A stretch of DNA of 64,000 nucleotides from Microbacterium sp. CH12i (GCF_000685355.1 NZ_JHET01000007.1:62001-126000); one strand, 5' to 3'. Positions 10,117 through 18,230 are shown, numbered from the stretch's first letter. Notes: generated by a model from the letters alone, not told the origin. Numbers and translations are program-made.

Positions 10117-10369
10117 AAATGTACTGCTTGTAGAGGTCGACAGGGTCGATCCTGAGCACTCGCGCGATGCCTTCGAGCTCGTCTGCGAGGAACGGGGACT
10201 TACCCTTCAGCCGCTCACTCATAGACGACGGTGCCAGGCCGATGCGAACGGCGACGAATCGAGCCGAGCGCTCTTCGTCGTCTATGAGGTTTTTGATGAA
10301 CTGACCGCGTGCGCGGCGTAGGTCGCGCGCTTCGTCCTTCAGCGGGATCACGTTGCTCTGTGTGCTCAT
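10073..10369 (-). CDS. Immunity repressor, prophage (truncated) form
   Basis: 98-residue HTH protein; residues about 35-75 are a Cro/CI-like helix-turn-helix (RSARFVAVRIGLAPSSMSER, then ADELEGIARVL). The last 13 residues (VGPAGIEPTTSTV) are encoded by the att core, that is by the antisense of the tRNA, and the TAA is read in the tRNA anticodon loop. In the circular phage the frame would instead run 33 codons further (50906 down to 50805). This makes it the counterpart of the BPs-type repressor whose C-terminal tag is lost on integration. The ATG at 10369 is chosen because a promoter (-10 at 10376-10381) places the transcript start at that ATG; an upstream start at 10396 would lie in the promoter. 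Confidence 0.8.
   Translation of the reverse strand: MSTQSNVIPLKDEARDLRRARGQFIKNLIDDEERSARFVAVRIGLAPSSMSERLKGKSPFLADELEGIARVLRIDPVDLYKQYILVGPAGIEPTTSTV
10076..10114 (+). repeat. attL core (39-bp direct repeat)
   Basis: Identical to 50907-50945. It runs from the anticodon stem to the first base after the discriminator of tRNA-Val, and in the other strand encodes residues 86-98 of the repressor. Flanks differ on both sides of the two copies, which fixes its limits. Confidence 0.95.
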
Positions 10370-10491
10370 GATTCGAGTGTACGGGTTTCCGGTCAAGTTG
10401 ACAATAAGAGCCGGTCAATTCGTGCGAAGATTCGGCAACACGCCCTTTGATGCGCTTGCAAGAATTCGGAATATCGCACACACTTACCGAC
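10370..10491. promoter_or_regulatory. Divergent immunity promoter/operator region
   Basis: Leftward: TTGTCA (10404-10399), 17-base spacer, TACACT (10381-10376), giving a start at about 10369, the repressor ATG, so a leaderless mRNA as for lambda cI. Candidate operators: the palindrome GTCAA-G-TTGAC (10392-10402) overlapping the -35, and CCGGTCAA repeated at 10389-10396 and 10411-10418, 22 bp (two helical turns) apart. A rightward promoter is less clear; TTGATG (10447-10452) with AATATC 17 bases on is the best candidate. Confidence 0.55.
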
Positions 10492-10749
10492 ATGACGAAC
10501 CAGCAAATTGGTATTCCAGACAAGGTGCGTGGGGTTGCCGCCGAAAAGGGGTACACCCAGGAGCGCACGGCGCTGATCATCGGTATCTCCCGGACGCAGC
10601 TTGTGCAGCGGTACGCGGGCCGCACGGCATTCAAGGCTGACGAGATTCTGAAGCTCGCTGTCGAGATGCGTGTCCCTGTCGAACGGTTCTTCCCGAGCGA
10701 GACCGACCTTCACGAGTCCGCGCCAGTTGAACTTGCGGTTGCGTCATGA
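10492..10749 (+). CDS. Cro-like HTH protein
   Basis: 85 residues, divergent from the repressor. The HTH core (GISRTQLVQRYAGRTAFKAD, then EILKLAVEMRVPVERFF) aligns residue by residue with the repressor's GLAPSSMSERLKGKSPFLAD and following DP-V-L-Y segment, so the two are paralogues, as CI/Cro-type pairs often are. Position as first rightward gene suggests a Cro role; excisionase is the main alternative. Upstream in-frame TTG (10447) and ATG (10450) are possible starts, but no Shine-Dalgarno is evident at any of them. It is coupled to the next gene by an ATGA overlap. Confidence 0.65.
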   Translation: MTNQQIGIPDKVRGVAAEKGYTQERTALIIGISRTQLVQRYAGRTAFKADEILKLAVEMRVPVERFFPSETDLHESAPVELAVAS

Positions 10750-11162
10750 CCGCCCGTTACGACAACCCGCTTCCTGCCGCCGAGTCTCGCCGCTATGCAG
10801 ACGTGCTGTGTCGGTTATTGACCTCGCTGGATAGCGAGGTCGTCTTCGCGGCCTTGATCAGTGAGAGCAAGTCCGATCTCTTGGACGCCGAACGCGAGGA
10901 AGTGCATCGCTTCCGCGAGTTCCTGGATGGCCGGGTCTTGGTGCCCTTTGAGTCGTTCGATCTTCGCCGTCGCGCGCTGGCACTTTTGGATGCCTTCGAG
11001 GACGAGAGTTTGGCGGCTGGCGAGGTCCATGGTTCTCCTTCGATCGGTGCCGTCGACGTCCTACCGTCGCCGGTCTCTGACCCGATCGTAGGGGACGCGT
11101 CCGGCGCTCCCGCATCCCCAGCGGTTGCAGCGCCGGGCGCACCTTCGGGGAGCGCGTCATGA
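10746..11162 (+). CDS. Hypothetical early phage protein
   Basis: 138 residues, not recognised. The N-terminal 85 residues are charged and helical (REEVHRFREFLDGRVLVPF), followed by a low-complexity Ala/Pro/Ser tail. It is linked by ATGA overlaps to both neighbours in the rightward immunity-early operon. Confidence 0.6.
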   Translation: MTARYDNPLPAAESRRYADVLCRLLTSLDSEVVFAALISESKSDLLDAEREEVHRFREFLDGRVLVPFESFDLRRRALALLDAFEDESLAAGEVHGSPSIGAVDVLPSPVSDPIVGDASGAPASPAVAAPGAPSGSAS

Positions 11163-11398
11163 ACGCGGCGCCGTTCGTTGCGCATTCCAGTCGTGGTGAG
11201 GTCGGCACTGCCGCCGACACTCTGACCGGTGCGCTCCGACACCAGAGGACGTTGCGCGGGGTGATCAAGCGCGCAGGCGAGGTTGTCGTCAAGGCGATTG
11301 CCGATCACGTGGCCGCTGAGATCGGTGAGGACCACCCGAATGCGCTGAGTCGTCTCGACATCCTTGACGGTGTCGGCAACCGCGGGCGTGACGCATGA
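11159..11398 (+). CDS. Hypothetical small early phage protein
   Basis: 79 residues, soluble, central helix LRGVIKRAGEVVVKAIADHV. No family recognised. Four-base overlaps at both ends (upstream at 11159-11162, downstream with the antirepressor) support the reading frame and operon membership. Confidence 0.55.
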   Translation: MNAAPFVAHSSRGEVGTAADTLTGALRHQRTLRGVIKRAGEVVVKAIADHVAAEIGEDHPNALSRLDILDGVGNRGRDA

Positions 11399-12183
11399 GC
11401 GCGCTCGAAGTGTTCCGCTTCGACGGCGTCGAGGTGCGCACCGTCGTGATCGATGGCGACCCGTGGTTCGTTGCATCGGACGTTGCTCGCATTCTCGGTT
11501 ACCGCGACGCGTCGAATTTCACGCGTCGGCTCGAAGACGACGAGAAGGGTACTCATCCAGTGAGTACCCCCGGCGGAGTCCAGAGCGTCACCGTGGTGAG
11601 CGAGTCAGGTTTGTACGTGGCCGTGATCGGTAGCCAGGTCGAGGGTGCCCGCGATTTCAAACGCTGGGTGACACGTGATGTCATCCCGGCGATCCGGCGC
11701 ACAGGATCGTACGTCGCGGCGCCCGAACTCTCCGACGACGAGATCGTGCACCAGGCGCTCGCGATCACCGCACGCCGTGTGGAGCAGCTCGAGACGCGTG
11801 TCGCCGAGCTCGAACCGGTAGCGGCGCACGCAGAGACGTTCCGTCAGGCCGAGGGGCTCCGAACGATCGCGGATCTCGCGAACGACTTCAAGGCGCACTG
11901 CGCTGAGCGGTTCCCGGGCTTGAAGGTCAAGCACCAAGACGTATACGACCACGCCGGCCGACTTGGACTCATCATCCGTGGCGCGTCGGTTCGTCATAAC
12001 CAGCCGACGGCGAAGGCGATCGAAGCCGGGTGGGCTCGCGCTCACCGCACGACCTACGGCACGAACACCCGTGGCACGCAGACCGCCGTGTCGACGCGAC
12101 TGACCCCGCGCGGTGAAGCGCGCCTGTGGGACGGGCTCGCGGCCTGGCTCGGCGCTCACGGATCGCTTGCGATCCCCAACTGA
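11395..12183 (+). CDS. Phage antirepressor (BRO-N / KilAC)
   Basis: 262 residues. Residues about 5-100 are a BRO-N domain (VRTVVIDGDPWFVASDVARI, LGYRDASNFTRRL, ARDFKRWVTRDVIPAIRRTG). A coiled linker follows (TARRVEQLETRVAELEPVAA) and then a C-terminal KilAC/ANT-like DNA-binding region. Such proteins counter the repressor and favour lytic growth. It is last in the run of overlapping genes from the Cro-like gene and is followed by a hairpin. Confidence 0.85.
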   Translation: MSALEVFRFDGVEVRTVVIDGDPWFVASDVARILGYRDASNFTRRLEDDEKGTHPVSTPGGVQSVTVVSESGLYVAVIGSQVEGARDFKRWVTRDVIPAIRRTGSYVAAPELSDDEIVHQALAITARRVEQLETRVAELEPVAAHAETFRQAEGLRTIADLANDFKAHCAERFPGLKVKHQDVYDHAGRLGLIIRGASVRHNQPTAKAIEAGWARAHRTTYGTNTRGTQTAVSTRLTPRGEARLWDGLAAWLGAHGSLAIPN

Positions 12184-12194
12184 CCAGAAACAGC

Positions 12195-12220
12195 GAAGCA
12201 CCCGCGGGAACGGGTGCTTC
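12195..12220 (+). terminator. Hairpin after antirepressor
   Basis: GAAGCACCCG (12195-12204), 6-base loop, CGGGTGCTTC (12211-12220): a perfect 10-bp stem without a T-run. Probably an attenuator or weak terminator, since early genes continue 24 bases on. Confidence 0.5.
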
Positions 12221-12243
12221 ACCAAACCAGAAAGGCAACTCTG

Positions 12244-12534
12244 ATGCCTCAGGACAATCCTAACTTCTTGGCTCTCGAAACGCGCGACGGTCGCGCGACG
12301 TTGGGCGGCAAGCGTCGTCTGCTCGACGACTTCGACGAGGCAGTCGAAGCGGCTGACGAGATCGACGGCCAGGTCTTCGCGATCGAGCCCATCGAGGCGG
12401 CACCGTTCGCACCTGTCGCCGCGATCACTCACGTACGCCTCTCTGCCGAGCCGATCTCCGCGATCCCGGACGTCGTCGTCTATCCGCCCTCGTCGCAGGC
12501 GGGGCTGCACGCGATCCGAAACCGGGTGGCGTGA
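12244..12534 (+). CDS. Hypothetical phage protein
   Basis: 96 residues. The start at 12244 follows AAAGG; an upstream in-frame ATG lies inside the hairpin. The N-half is acidic (DDFDEAVEAADEIDGQVFAI), the rest mixed. No family recognised. Its stop overlaps the next start (TGATG). Confidence 0.55.
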   Translation: MPQDNPNFLALETRDGRATLGGKRRLLDDFDEAVEAADEIDGQVFAIEPIEAAPFAPVAAITHVRLSAEPISAIPDVVVYPPSSQAGLHAIRNRVA

Positions 12535-12716
12535 TGCGGCGCTGGTGGCCGCTTGAGCCGTGGCGGTTCGTGCTCGTCGCGACGGCGATCCTGCTCGCGA
12601 TCCCGTGCGGCATCGCCGCCGCCGCACCGGTCTGGAACGGCGCCGACCTTGCCGTTCTCATCTGCCTGGCGATCTTCGTCGCCGCATTCACCATTCGATC
12701 GAAGGAGACGCGCTGA
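12534..12716 (+). CDS. Small two-helix membrane protein
   Basis: 60 residues with two predicted membrane segments (about 12-31 and 38-55) and a basic C-terminus (RSKETR). Its place in the early region argues against a holin. Function unknown. A GTG one codon earlier (12531) is an alternative start; both overlap the previous stop. Confidence 0.5.
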   Translation: MRRWWPLEPWRFVLVATAILLAIPCGIAAAAPVWNGADLAVLICLAIFVAAFTIRSKETR

Positions 12717-13096
12717 TGGGCGTGAAGCTGTCGGGGAGCCTTCCCCAGGAATATGACCGAAACGGCATGGACCGGCTGCACTCGCAGCTCGTCGGCCATC
12801 CCGACCGTCGACACCTGATCGTGATGGTCGTGGACAACCTCCGCACGACGATCGAGCACGGCGGAGATGACGAGCGCTACACGCCGACAGCGGGCGTCCT
12901 GTTCATCGAGCCAGTCGTCGACCGCGACGACAAGGACACGATCACCGAGATCCTCGCCCGTGTCCGCGCCGAGCGCACCGGTGACGCGACCCTCGACTTC
13001 GACTTCGGGTTTGAGGATCCGCTCGCCGAGACCGTCCGGAAGATGGCCGCCGACGGCATGACTGTGAGCTTCAACCGGAGCGGAGACGATTCATGA
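12716..13096 (+). CDS. Hypothetical phage protein
   Basis: 126 residues, soluble, with AAGGAG eight bases before the ATG. Blocks such as HLIVMVVDNLRTTIEHGGDD, RYTPTAGVLFIEPV and DFDFGFEDP resemble small proteins found just upstream of the recombination module in actinophages. No function is assigned. It overlaps the exonuclease gene by four bases. Confidence 0.6.
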   Translation: MGVKLSGSLPQEYDRNGMDRLHSQLVGHPDRRHLIVMVVDNLRTTIEHGGDDERYTPTAGVLFIEPVVDRDDKDTITEILARVRAERTGDATLDFDFGFEDPLAETVRKMAADGMTVSFNRSGDDS

Positions 13097-14070
13097 CCGC
13101 CACGATCAGCGCCGCGCGCATTGTCGTCCCTGAGGATGCACCCCGCGAGGTGTGGATGTTGGAACGTGGCGAGGGCCCGACGGCATCCGTGGTCTGGGAG
13201 ATCGCCCGCGGCGGCATCAAGACGTGGCGGCGCATCCTCGAGCAGATGATGAACGGCTCCACGTTCCGCGGCAACCGTGCGACCCGCGCCGGGCACGCCC
13301 GCGAGGACGCACTGCTCGACGAGGCCGCCGAGCAGCTGCACTCCGTCGCTCCGAACGGTGCACTGTGGGCCGCCGCAAGCAATGACCTGCACCGGGCGAC
13401 TCCGGACGGCATCGGCCGCAACACCGATGGCACGATCGTGGCGGTCGAGGTGAAGTCGCACGAGTTCGGCTGGGAGAAGGAGACAATCCCGCTCGAACAC
13501 ATGGCGCAGATGCAATGGCAGATCCACGTACTCGGTGCGATCTCCGCGCTTTACGGCTTCGAAGTCCGTGATGAGGACGACATGCCGCCCGCCGACGGCG
13601 CGACATGGATCGATGTTCCCCGCGATGACGACCTGATCGACTTCCTCGTGATGCGCGCGAACGCGTTCATCGCCTGGCGTGACGCCGGATGCCCTGACGT
13701 CGACGACCTGACCGAAGAGGTGCGCGCCGCGAACGACGAGTGGGCGCCGCTGAAGCGCGCACTCGACGACGCGGCCGCCGCGGAGAAGAAGGCGAACGCG
13801 GCGCTGAAGAAGGCCATCGCGAAGCTGCCGCACGCCGAGCGCTTCGGCGCCGTCGGCATGGGCGAGCACGGCGGCTTCCAGCTCACAGTGTCAGAGAAAA
13901 CGGAGATCGACGAGGCCGCATGGTCGGACGCCGACCCGGACGTCTACGCCCACGTCGAGCATCTGCGCGAGCAGCTCGCGGCGATCGAGGCCGTCGGCAA
14001 GAAGAACTTCCCGCGCATCAAGCGCACCCCGTCGATGCGATTCCAGGATGTCGAGGTTGAAAATGTCTGA
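13093..14070 (+). CDS. YqaJ-type recombination exonuclease
   Basis: 325 residues. Motifs of the YqaJ / lambda-exonuclease nuclease fold are in order: RATRAGHAREDALLDEAAEQ, LHRATPDGIG (metal Asp), VAVEVKSHEFG (E-x-K) and LEHMAQMQWQIHVLG (Gln motif). It resects double-strand ends to give 3' tails. The downstream overlapping RecT-like protein would anneal them, so the two form a Red-type recombination pair. The C-terminus is helical and Ala/Lys-rich. Confidence 0.85.
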   Translation: MTATISAARIVVPEDAPREVWMLERGEGPTASVVWEIARGGIKTWRRILEQMMNGSTFRGNRATRAGHAREDALLDEAAEQLHSVAPNGALWAAASNDLHRATPDGIGRNTDGTIVAVEVKSHEFGWEKETIPLEHMAQMQWQIHVLGAISALYGFEVRDEDDMPPADGATWIDVPRDDDLIDFLVMRANAFIAWRDAGCPDVDDLTEEVRAANDEWAPLKRALDDAAAAEKKANAALKKAIAKLPHAERFGAVGMGEHGGFQLTVSEKTEIDEAAWSDADPDVYAHVEHLREQLAAIEAVGKKNFPRIKRTPSMRFQDVEVENV

Positions 14071-14809
14071 GCTGGTTGAGAAGAAGACGATCGGTGAGGT
14101 CGAGCACATCGTGCACGCCTCCCGTCAATGGGATGGCACCGGACCGGTCGAGTTCTCCGACGACGGCGAGACCTGGGTTCAGGCATGGTCCCCGACGGTC
14201 GAGCCAGAGACGAACGGCGCCGTGGCGGTTTCTCATCCGAAGTTCGCGCGAGTCGAAGTGTTTCGCAAGGACGTCCGCGTTCCGACGACGGTGACGATCC
14301 GCTGGGATGAGCAGTTCCCCGCCGCATCGGAGGAGTGGGCGGCGAAGTGGTTCCGCTCACCAATGCGGCACTTCGGCCGTACCGCCCGCATGGTCGGATT
14401 CCGGCAGACGTTCCGCGACCTGCTCGGCGACATCGTGATCGAGGACGAAGCGGACGACCGCACCACACCGGCTGCCGCGGCCACAGCTCCGGTCGCGCCG
14501 GTCGAGCGGAGATGGGCGAAGGAGATCGCAGAGGCGCAGTCTCCGGAGCTCCTCGACGCGATCGAGAAGGATGCCCGTGCCGCGCGGATATTCACCCCGG
14601 ACGCGGAGGGCACTGCTTTGCACCGGCAGCTTCGCACGCGCCGCCGCGAGATTGAAGCCGCATCGAAGGAGAGCGCGAGCGCGTGGGATATCCCCGCCGA
14701 GGCACCCGCTGAGACGGTGTCCGGACGCCCTGCTCCGAACGACTACCTGCCTCCGGTGAATCGTGCCGCGCGTCGCAAGGCCGCTCGCAAGAAAGGCGGG
14801 AAGCGATGA
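14063..14809 (+). CDS. RecT-like single-strand annealing protein
   Basis: 248 residues, overlapping the exonuclease gene by eight bases. The central stretch (VTIRWDEQFP, KWFRSPMRHFGRTARMVGFR and QTFRDLLGDIVIEDE) follows the RecT pattern of W-x-x-x-P-x-x-M-x-x-x-A followed by alR-x-aFpd and an acidic end. The tail is Pro/Ala-rich with a very basic end (RKAARKKGGKR) suited to DNA contact. Call rests on pattern plus position beside a YqaJ nuclease. Confidence 0.7.
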   Translation: MSELVEKKTIGEVEHIVHASRQWDGTGPVEFSDDGETWVQAWSPTVEPETNGAVAVSHPKFARVEVFRKDVRVPTTVTIRWDEQFPAASEEWAAKWFRSPMRHFGRTARMVGFRQTFRDLLGDIVIEDEADDRTTPAAAATAPVAPVERRWAKEIAEAQSPELLDAIEKDARAARIFTPDAEGTALHRQLRTRRREIEAASKESASAWDIPAEAPAETVSGRPAPNDYLPPVNRAARRKAARKKGGKR

Positions 14810-15249
14810 TCGTCGACCAGGAAACCGGAGAGGTCACCGAGAACGCGCCGACGACCGTCGAGCTCGTGCCGTTGAATCTCGCCGCGCTGAACGAAGACGA
14901 GATCGCGGGGATGTTCCCGACGCCGATGCAGTGCGCCGCGGCTCTGCTGCAGGCGCGCGGAATGATCGCGCAGGCTCCCGCTGTTCTCGCAGCACGTTCG
15001 AAGGCCGTCAAGGACGCGAAGCGTGAGCTGATCGTCGCCCGCGGCTACGCACGCCAGGCCGCGAACGGTCGTGATGCCGAGACCCGCCGCCTCGTCGCCG
15101 AGAGCGACGCCGAAGTACTCAAAGCGTGGGACCGGATCGACACCGCCGAGCTCGCGCTCGAGTACGCCCGCGAGCGCCGCAAGTCGCTGTCTGAGGACAT
15201 CGACATCTTGCGGTCCTTGAATGCCAACTTCCGAGGAGAACACCGATGA
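14806..15249 (+). CDS. Hypothetical helical phage protein
   Basis: 147 residues. Residues about 55-140 are strongly helical and charged (ARSKAVKDAKRELIVARGYA), with repeated Arg/Glu pairs, likely a coiled coil. It is coupled to the RecT-like gene by ATGA. Possibly an accessory of the recombination module; no family recognised. It ends the rightward run and converges on the next gene with four bases between. Confidence 0.55.
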   Translation: MIVDQETGEVTENAPTTVELVPLNLAALNEDEIAGMFPTPMQCAAALLQARGMIAQAPAVLAARSKAVKDAKRELIVARGYARQAANGRDAETRRLVAESDAEVLKAWDRIDTAELALEYARERRKSLSEDIDILRSLNANFRGEHR

Positions 15250-15253
15250 GCGT

Positions 15254-15862
15254 TCAGCTGCTCGGATCAGCCCGCATAACGGCCTCGAACGCTTCGGCCG
15301 CCTTCCGGATGTCTTCGGCGAGATCATCGACCGAGATCTCCGATCGATGCAGATGTTCGAACTCATCGGGGTCCGCGACCCACTCTCGAGTAAGTGTGAA
15401 GCATCGCGCCACAGCAGCCGTGGAGGACTCGAAGTCGCCTCTCGCGACCGTGTCCTTAGCTCGGTCGAGAAGCGTGAGGAACATGAACGCTGCAGGTTCT
15501 CCGGTGCCGGTCACTCGCAGCATGAGTTCACGCTTGGCCTTTGGACGTTCCGGGTCCTTGAGGCCTCCGACGGCTGTGCGCAGGCAATCTTGCGAGAACA
15601 TGTGGCACGCGGCCTCGCCGATCTCCGTGCGACGAATCAGGCGTTCGCGAGAGATCGCCTCAGCTGTCGTGCGCAATTGGATGCTGTTGGCCTCCTCGAG
15701 CGCGTCTGCCGCTCGTTTCCATGCATCGACGGCAGCGGCCTCGGCGGCCTCGGCGCTCTCCTTTGCTGCCAACGCGTCAGCTCGAGAGACCCACGCCATG
15801 ATCGCGGCTGCGCCGGTGCCGAGCGCGCTGATGATCGCGATGAAGAGGGCAGCAATTTCCAT
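15254..15862 (-). CDS. Membrane-anchored coiled-coil protein (moron candidate)
   Basis: 202 residues on the strand opposite to the early operon. One N-terminal membrane segment (residues about 3-25), a coiled coil (about 28-60, repeated AAKESAEAAEAAA-type pattern), then a soluble domain with LIRRTEIGEAACHMFSQDCL. Start chosen at ATG 15862, which puts the hydrophobic segment at the N-terminus. Opposite orientation and a short spacer to the divergent methyltransferase suggest its own promoter and expression in the lysogen. Function unknown; superinfection exclusion is one guess. Confidence 0.6.
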   Translation of the reverse strand: MEIAALFIAIISALGTGAAAIMAWVSRADALAAKESAEAAEAAAVDAWKRAADALEEANSIQLRTTAEAISRERLIRRTEIGEAACHMFSQDCLRTAVGGLKDPERPKAKRELMLRVTGTGEPAAFMFLTLLDRAKDTVARGDFESSTAAVARCFTLTREWVADPDEFEHLHRSEISVDDLAEDIRKAAEAFEAVMRADPSS

Positions 15863-15889
15863 GCCTCGCACTCTATCGGGGGTGACCCG

Positions 15890-17610
15890 ATGACCGCGCC
15901 CGTCGGATACAAGCACCCGAGCGTGGGCTGGAACGGCCTCACGGTCACGGATCTGTTCTGTGGGGCTGGCGGATCATCGTCTGGGCTCGTCGAGGCGGGT
16001 TACCGTGTCGTGATCGCAGCGAACCACTGGGCGTTGGCGATCGAGTCGCATCAGGTGAATCACCCAGAGACGGATCACTCGCAGGCGGACATCTCGCAGG
16101 TCGACCCGCGTTACTTCCCGCGCACGCACGTGCTCTGGGGGAGTCCAGAGTGCACGAACATTCGATAGCGAAGGGCATCAAGCGTCAACGCCAGCAGGAT
16201 CAGGCGCTGTTCGAGATCGACGGCACCCGACCGCTGCCGGATGAGGCCGCGAACCGGTCGCGAGCGACGATGTGGGACATCCCGCGGTTCGCTGAGCATC
16301 ACCGGTATATGGCGATCATCTTGGAGAACGTCGTCGATGCGTACCGGTGGGATCAGTTCGAGGCCTGGCAGATGGCGATGAAGTCGCTCGGCTACCGGAT
16401 GCAGATCGTGTGGCTGAACAGCATGCACGCACAGATCGGCGGGATGCCTGCGCCGCAGTCTCGGGACCGGATGTACATCGTTATGTGGCGTGAGGATCTC
16501 GCGACGAAGGAGCGGCCCGCACCGAACGTCGGCAAGTGGACCCGACCCATGGCGGTCTGCCAAGAACACGGAGAAGTCCAGGCAGTGCAAGCGTTCAAGA
16601 AGGCCGAGCAGTGGGGCCGATACCGCACGCAGTACCTCTACCGTTGCCCTGATTGTTTCCAGGTCATCGAGCCGGGGTGGTTGGCCGCTGAGTCGATCAT
16701 CGACTGGTCGTTACCCGCGCAGCGCATCGGTGACCGGGTGAAGCCTCTCGCGGAGAAGACACGTGAGCGCATCCGGCGCGGCATCGAACGTCACTGGGCG
16801 CCGATCATCGCAAAGGCCGCCGGAAACACATACGACGGCGTCACGACGGGATCGAACTACCTCCGGGTGTCCGAGCTCGACGCACCGATGCCCGCGCAGC
16901 TCGGCACCGCAGAGCACGGACTAGCCGTGCCACCGCCGTTCCTCGCGCAGTTCCGTCAGCGTGAGCGCACGCAGACGCTCGGTGACGCGCTACCCACGGT
17001 TGTCGCGGATGGTGCGAACCATGCGCTGATCGTGAATCACGTCAGTGGAGCGGACGCATCACGGTCCGAGCCGGTCTCTCGAGTACTGCCGTCGATCGTC
17101 GCCGGTGGCACTCATGCGTCGCTGCTGGTTCCGGTGGAGGGGCGTGAGGGGAAGCTGGCGGCATCTGCTGCTGATCCGCTGCGCACACAGTCGACGCGAA
17201 ATGAGACGGGGCTGTTGATCCCGCTCCGGAATCATGGCGTTGCGAAGCCATCTTCGCATCCGATCGACACTGTGAGCGCTGAGGGCAACCATCATGCGCT
17301 CGTCATGCGGAACAACAACGGTGGCGCGGAGATGTCCACACCGGTCACCGAGCCGCTGCGCACGCTGACCACGGCGGGGCATCAGTCGATGATCGAACCG
17401 CAAGCACCGATCAGTCTGGACGTCGATGACGCCGGGTTCCGGATGCTCGAACCACACGAGATACAGGCGGGCATGGGCTTCGCCCGCGACTACCTGCTGC
17501 TCGGGTCTAAGCGGGACAAGGTAAAGCAGGCAGGGAACGCGGTCACGCCTCCCGCCGCGCGTGACCTTGGGCATGCGGTCGCTGAGTTCCTATTGGCGGT
17601 GGCAGCATGA
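15890..17610 (+). CDS. C5-cytosine DNA methyltransferase, frameshifted as read
   Basis: 573 residues once one base is restored near 16159 (AACCAT for AACAT). Motif I LFCGAGGSSSG (about 22-32), motif IV SPECTN with catalytic C88, ENV (motif VI), QSRDRMYIV (motif VIII) and AGNAVTPPAARDLG (motif X) are all present in order. The target-recognition region holds a CPDC zinc-like pair. No restriction partner is next to it, so it is probably an orphan phage methylase protecting phage DNA. As read it splits into a 92-residue and a 486-residue frame. Confidence 0.88.
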
Positions 17611-18017
17611 GCGCCCCGTCGACGAAGACTCGAACGGAGGTCTACGTACGGGATGGCTACCGGTGCGTGATGTGCAGTGCGGTGGAGGGTTTGTCGTTCC
17701 AGCATCGCCGCGCGGTGGGCATGGGCGGGTCGAAGAACCTCCCGGTCCCTGTCGATGGGCTCGCGTTGTGTGTGACGTGCAACGGTGCGTGCGAGGCGGA
17801 GCTGCAGGGTCCGGCGCTCGCAAACGGGTGGAAGGTTCGCCGGTGGGCGAACCCTGAACGTGTGCCTGTGTTCTACCCGTCCGAGTTTGCCTGGTATCGC
17901 CTTGAAGGTGTCCGGCGGGTGCGGATCTCGTCGGCGGTCGCAATGGAGATGGGCTGCTCGGTCTATGGCGATGAGTGGCTCAGATGGCGCCTGGCGGTGA
18001 TCGCTGGTGGCCGATAA
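17607..18017 (+). CDS. HNH nuclease family protein
   Basis: 136 residues. CVMC (about 25-28), FQHRRAVGMGG and CVTCNGACEAE form the paired Cys knuckles and His of an HNH/zinc beta-beta-alpha fold; the N-terminus VYVRDGYRC is typical. ATGA overlap with the methyltransferase gene. It may act in DNA processing or be a nicking nuclease; the catalytic Asn is not certain. Confidence 0.7.
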   Translation: MSAPSTKTRTEVYVRDGYRCVMCSAVEGLSFQHRRAVGMGGSKNLPVPVDGLALCVTCNGACEAELQGPALANGWKVRRWANPERVPVFYPSEFAWYRLEGVRRVRISSAVAMEMGCSVYGDEWLRWRLAVIAGGR

Positions 18018-18230
18018 CAAAGACGACTACGTCTTCGACGATGCTGCCCGCGCCCGTGCACGGGAAGCACTCGCGGTGGTCGACATGATCCACGAAGGCA
18101 AGCGACCTGTCGCCTTTGCGGGCAGATGTCGAATGCGCTCGACCGGTTCGGACTCTGCTCAAAAACATCCGAGACGCACAAGGACTGGCGTGCGGGTCTG
18201 CGCGCCGAAACGAAAGCAGGGGCGCGGTGA
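18007..18230 (+). CDS. Hypothetical phage protein, frameshifted as read
   Basis: Starts at GTG 18007 inside the end of the HNH gene. The frame VADNKDDYVFDDAARARARE is sensible up to ...RPVAFAG and then turns into Arg/His-rich noise. Adding one base near 18120 continues as QMSNALDRFGLCSKTSETHK and ends at a TGA that overlaps the next GTG. Inferred length 74 residues. No function recognised. Confidence 0.5.

Noticed and set aside
10073..10120. Treating the GPAGIEPTTSTV end of the leftward frame as a pure tRNA artefact
   Set aside because: This end is often produced by frames running through tRNAs, but here the frame has an HTH domain, a promoter aligned to its ATG and an in-frame continuation at attP, so the gene is real although its last residues are tRNA-derived.
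10492..11398. Toxin-antitoxin pair among small genes after the Cro-like gene
   Set aside because: No toxin fold or antitoxin pattern recognised; order and overlaps fit an ordinary early phage operon.
16140..16170. Programmed frameshift in the methyltransferase
   Set aside because: No slippery heptamer; the loss fits one missing C in a CC pair, the same type of error as in unrelated host genes.
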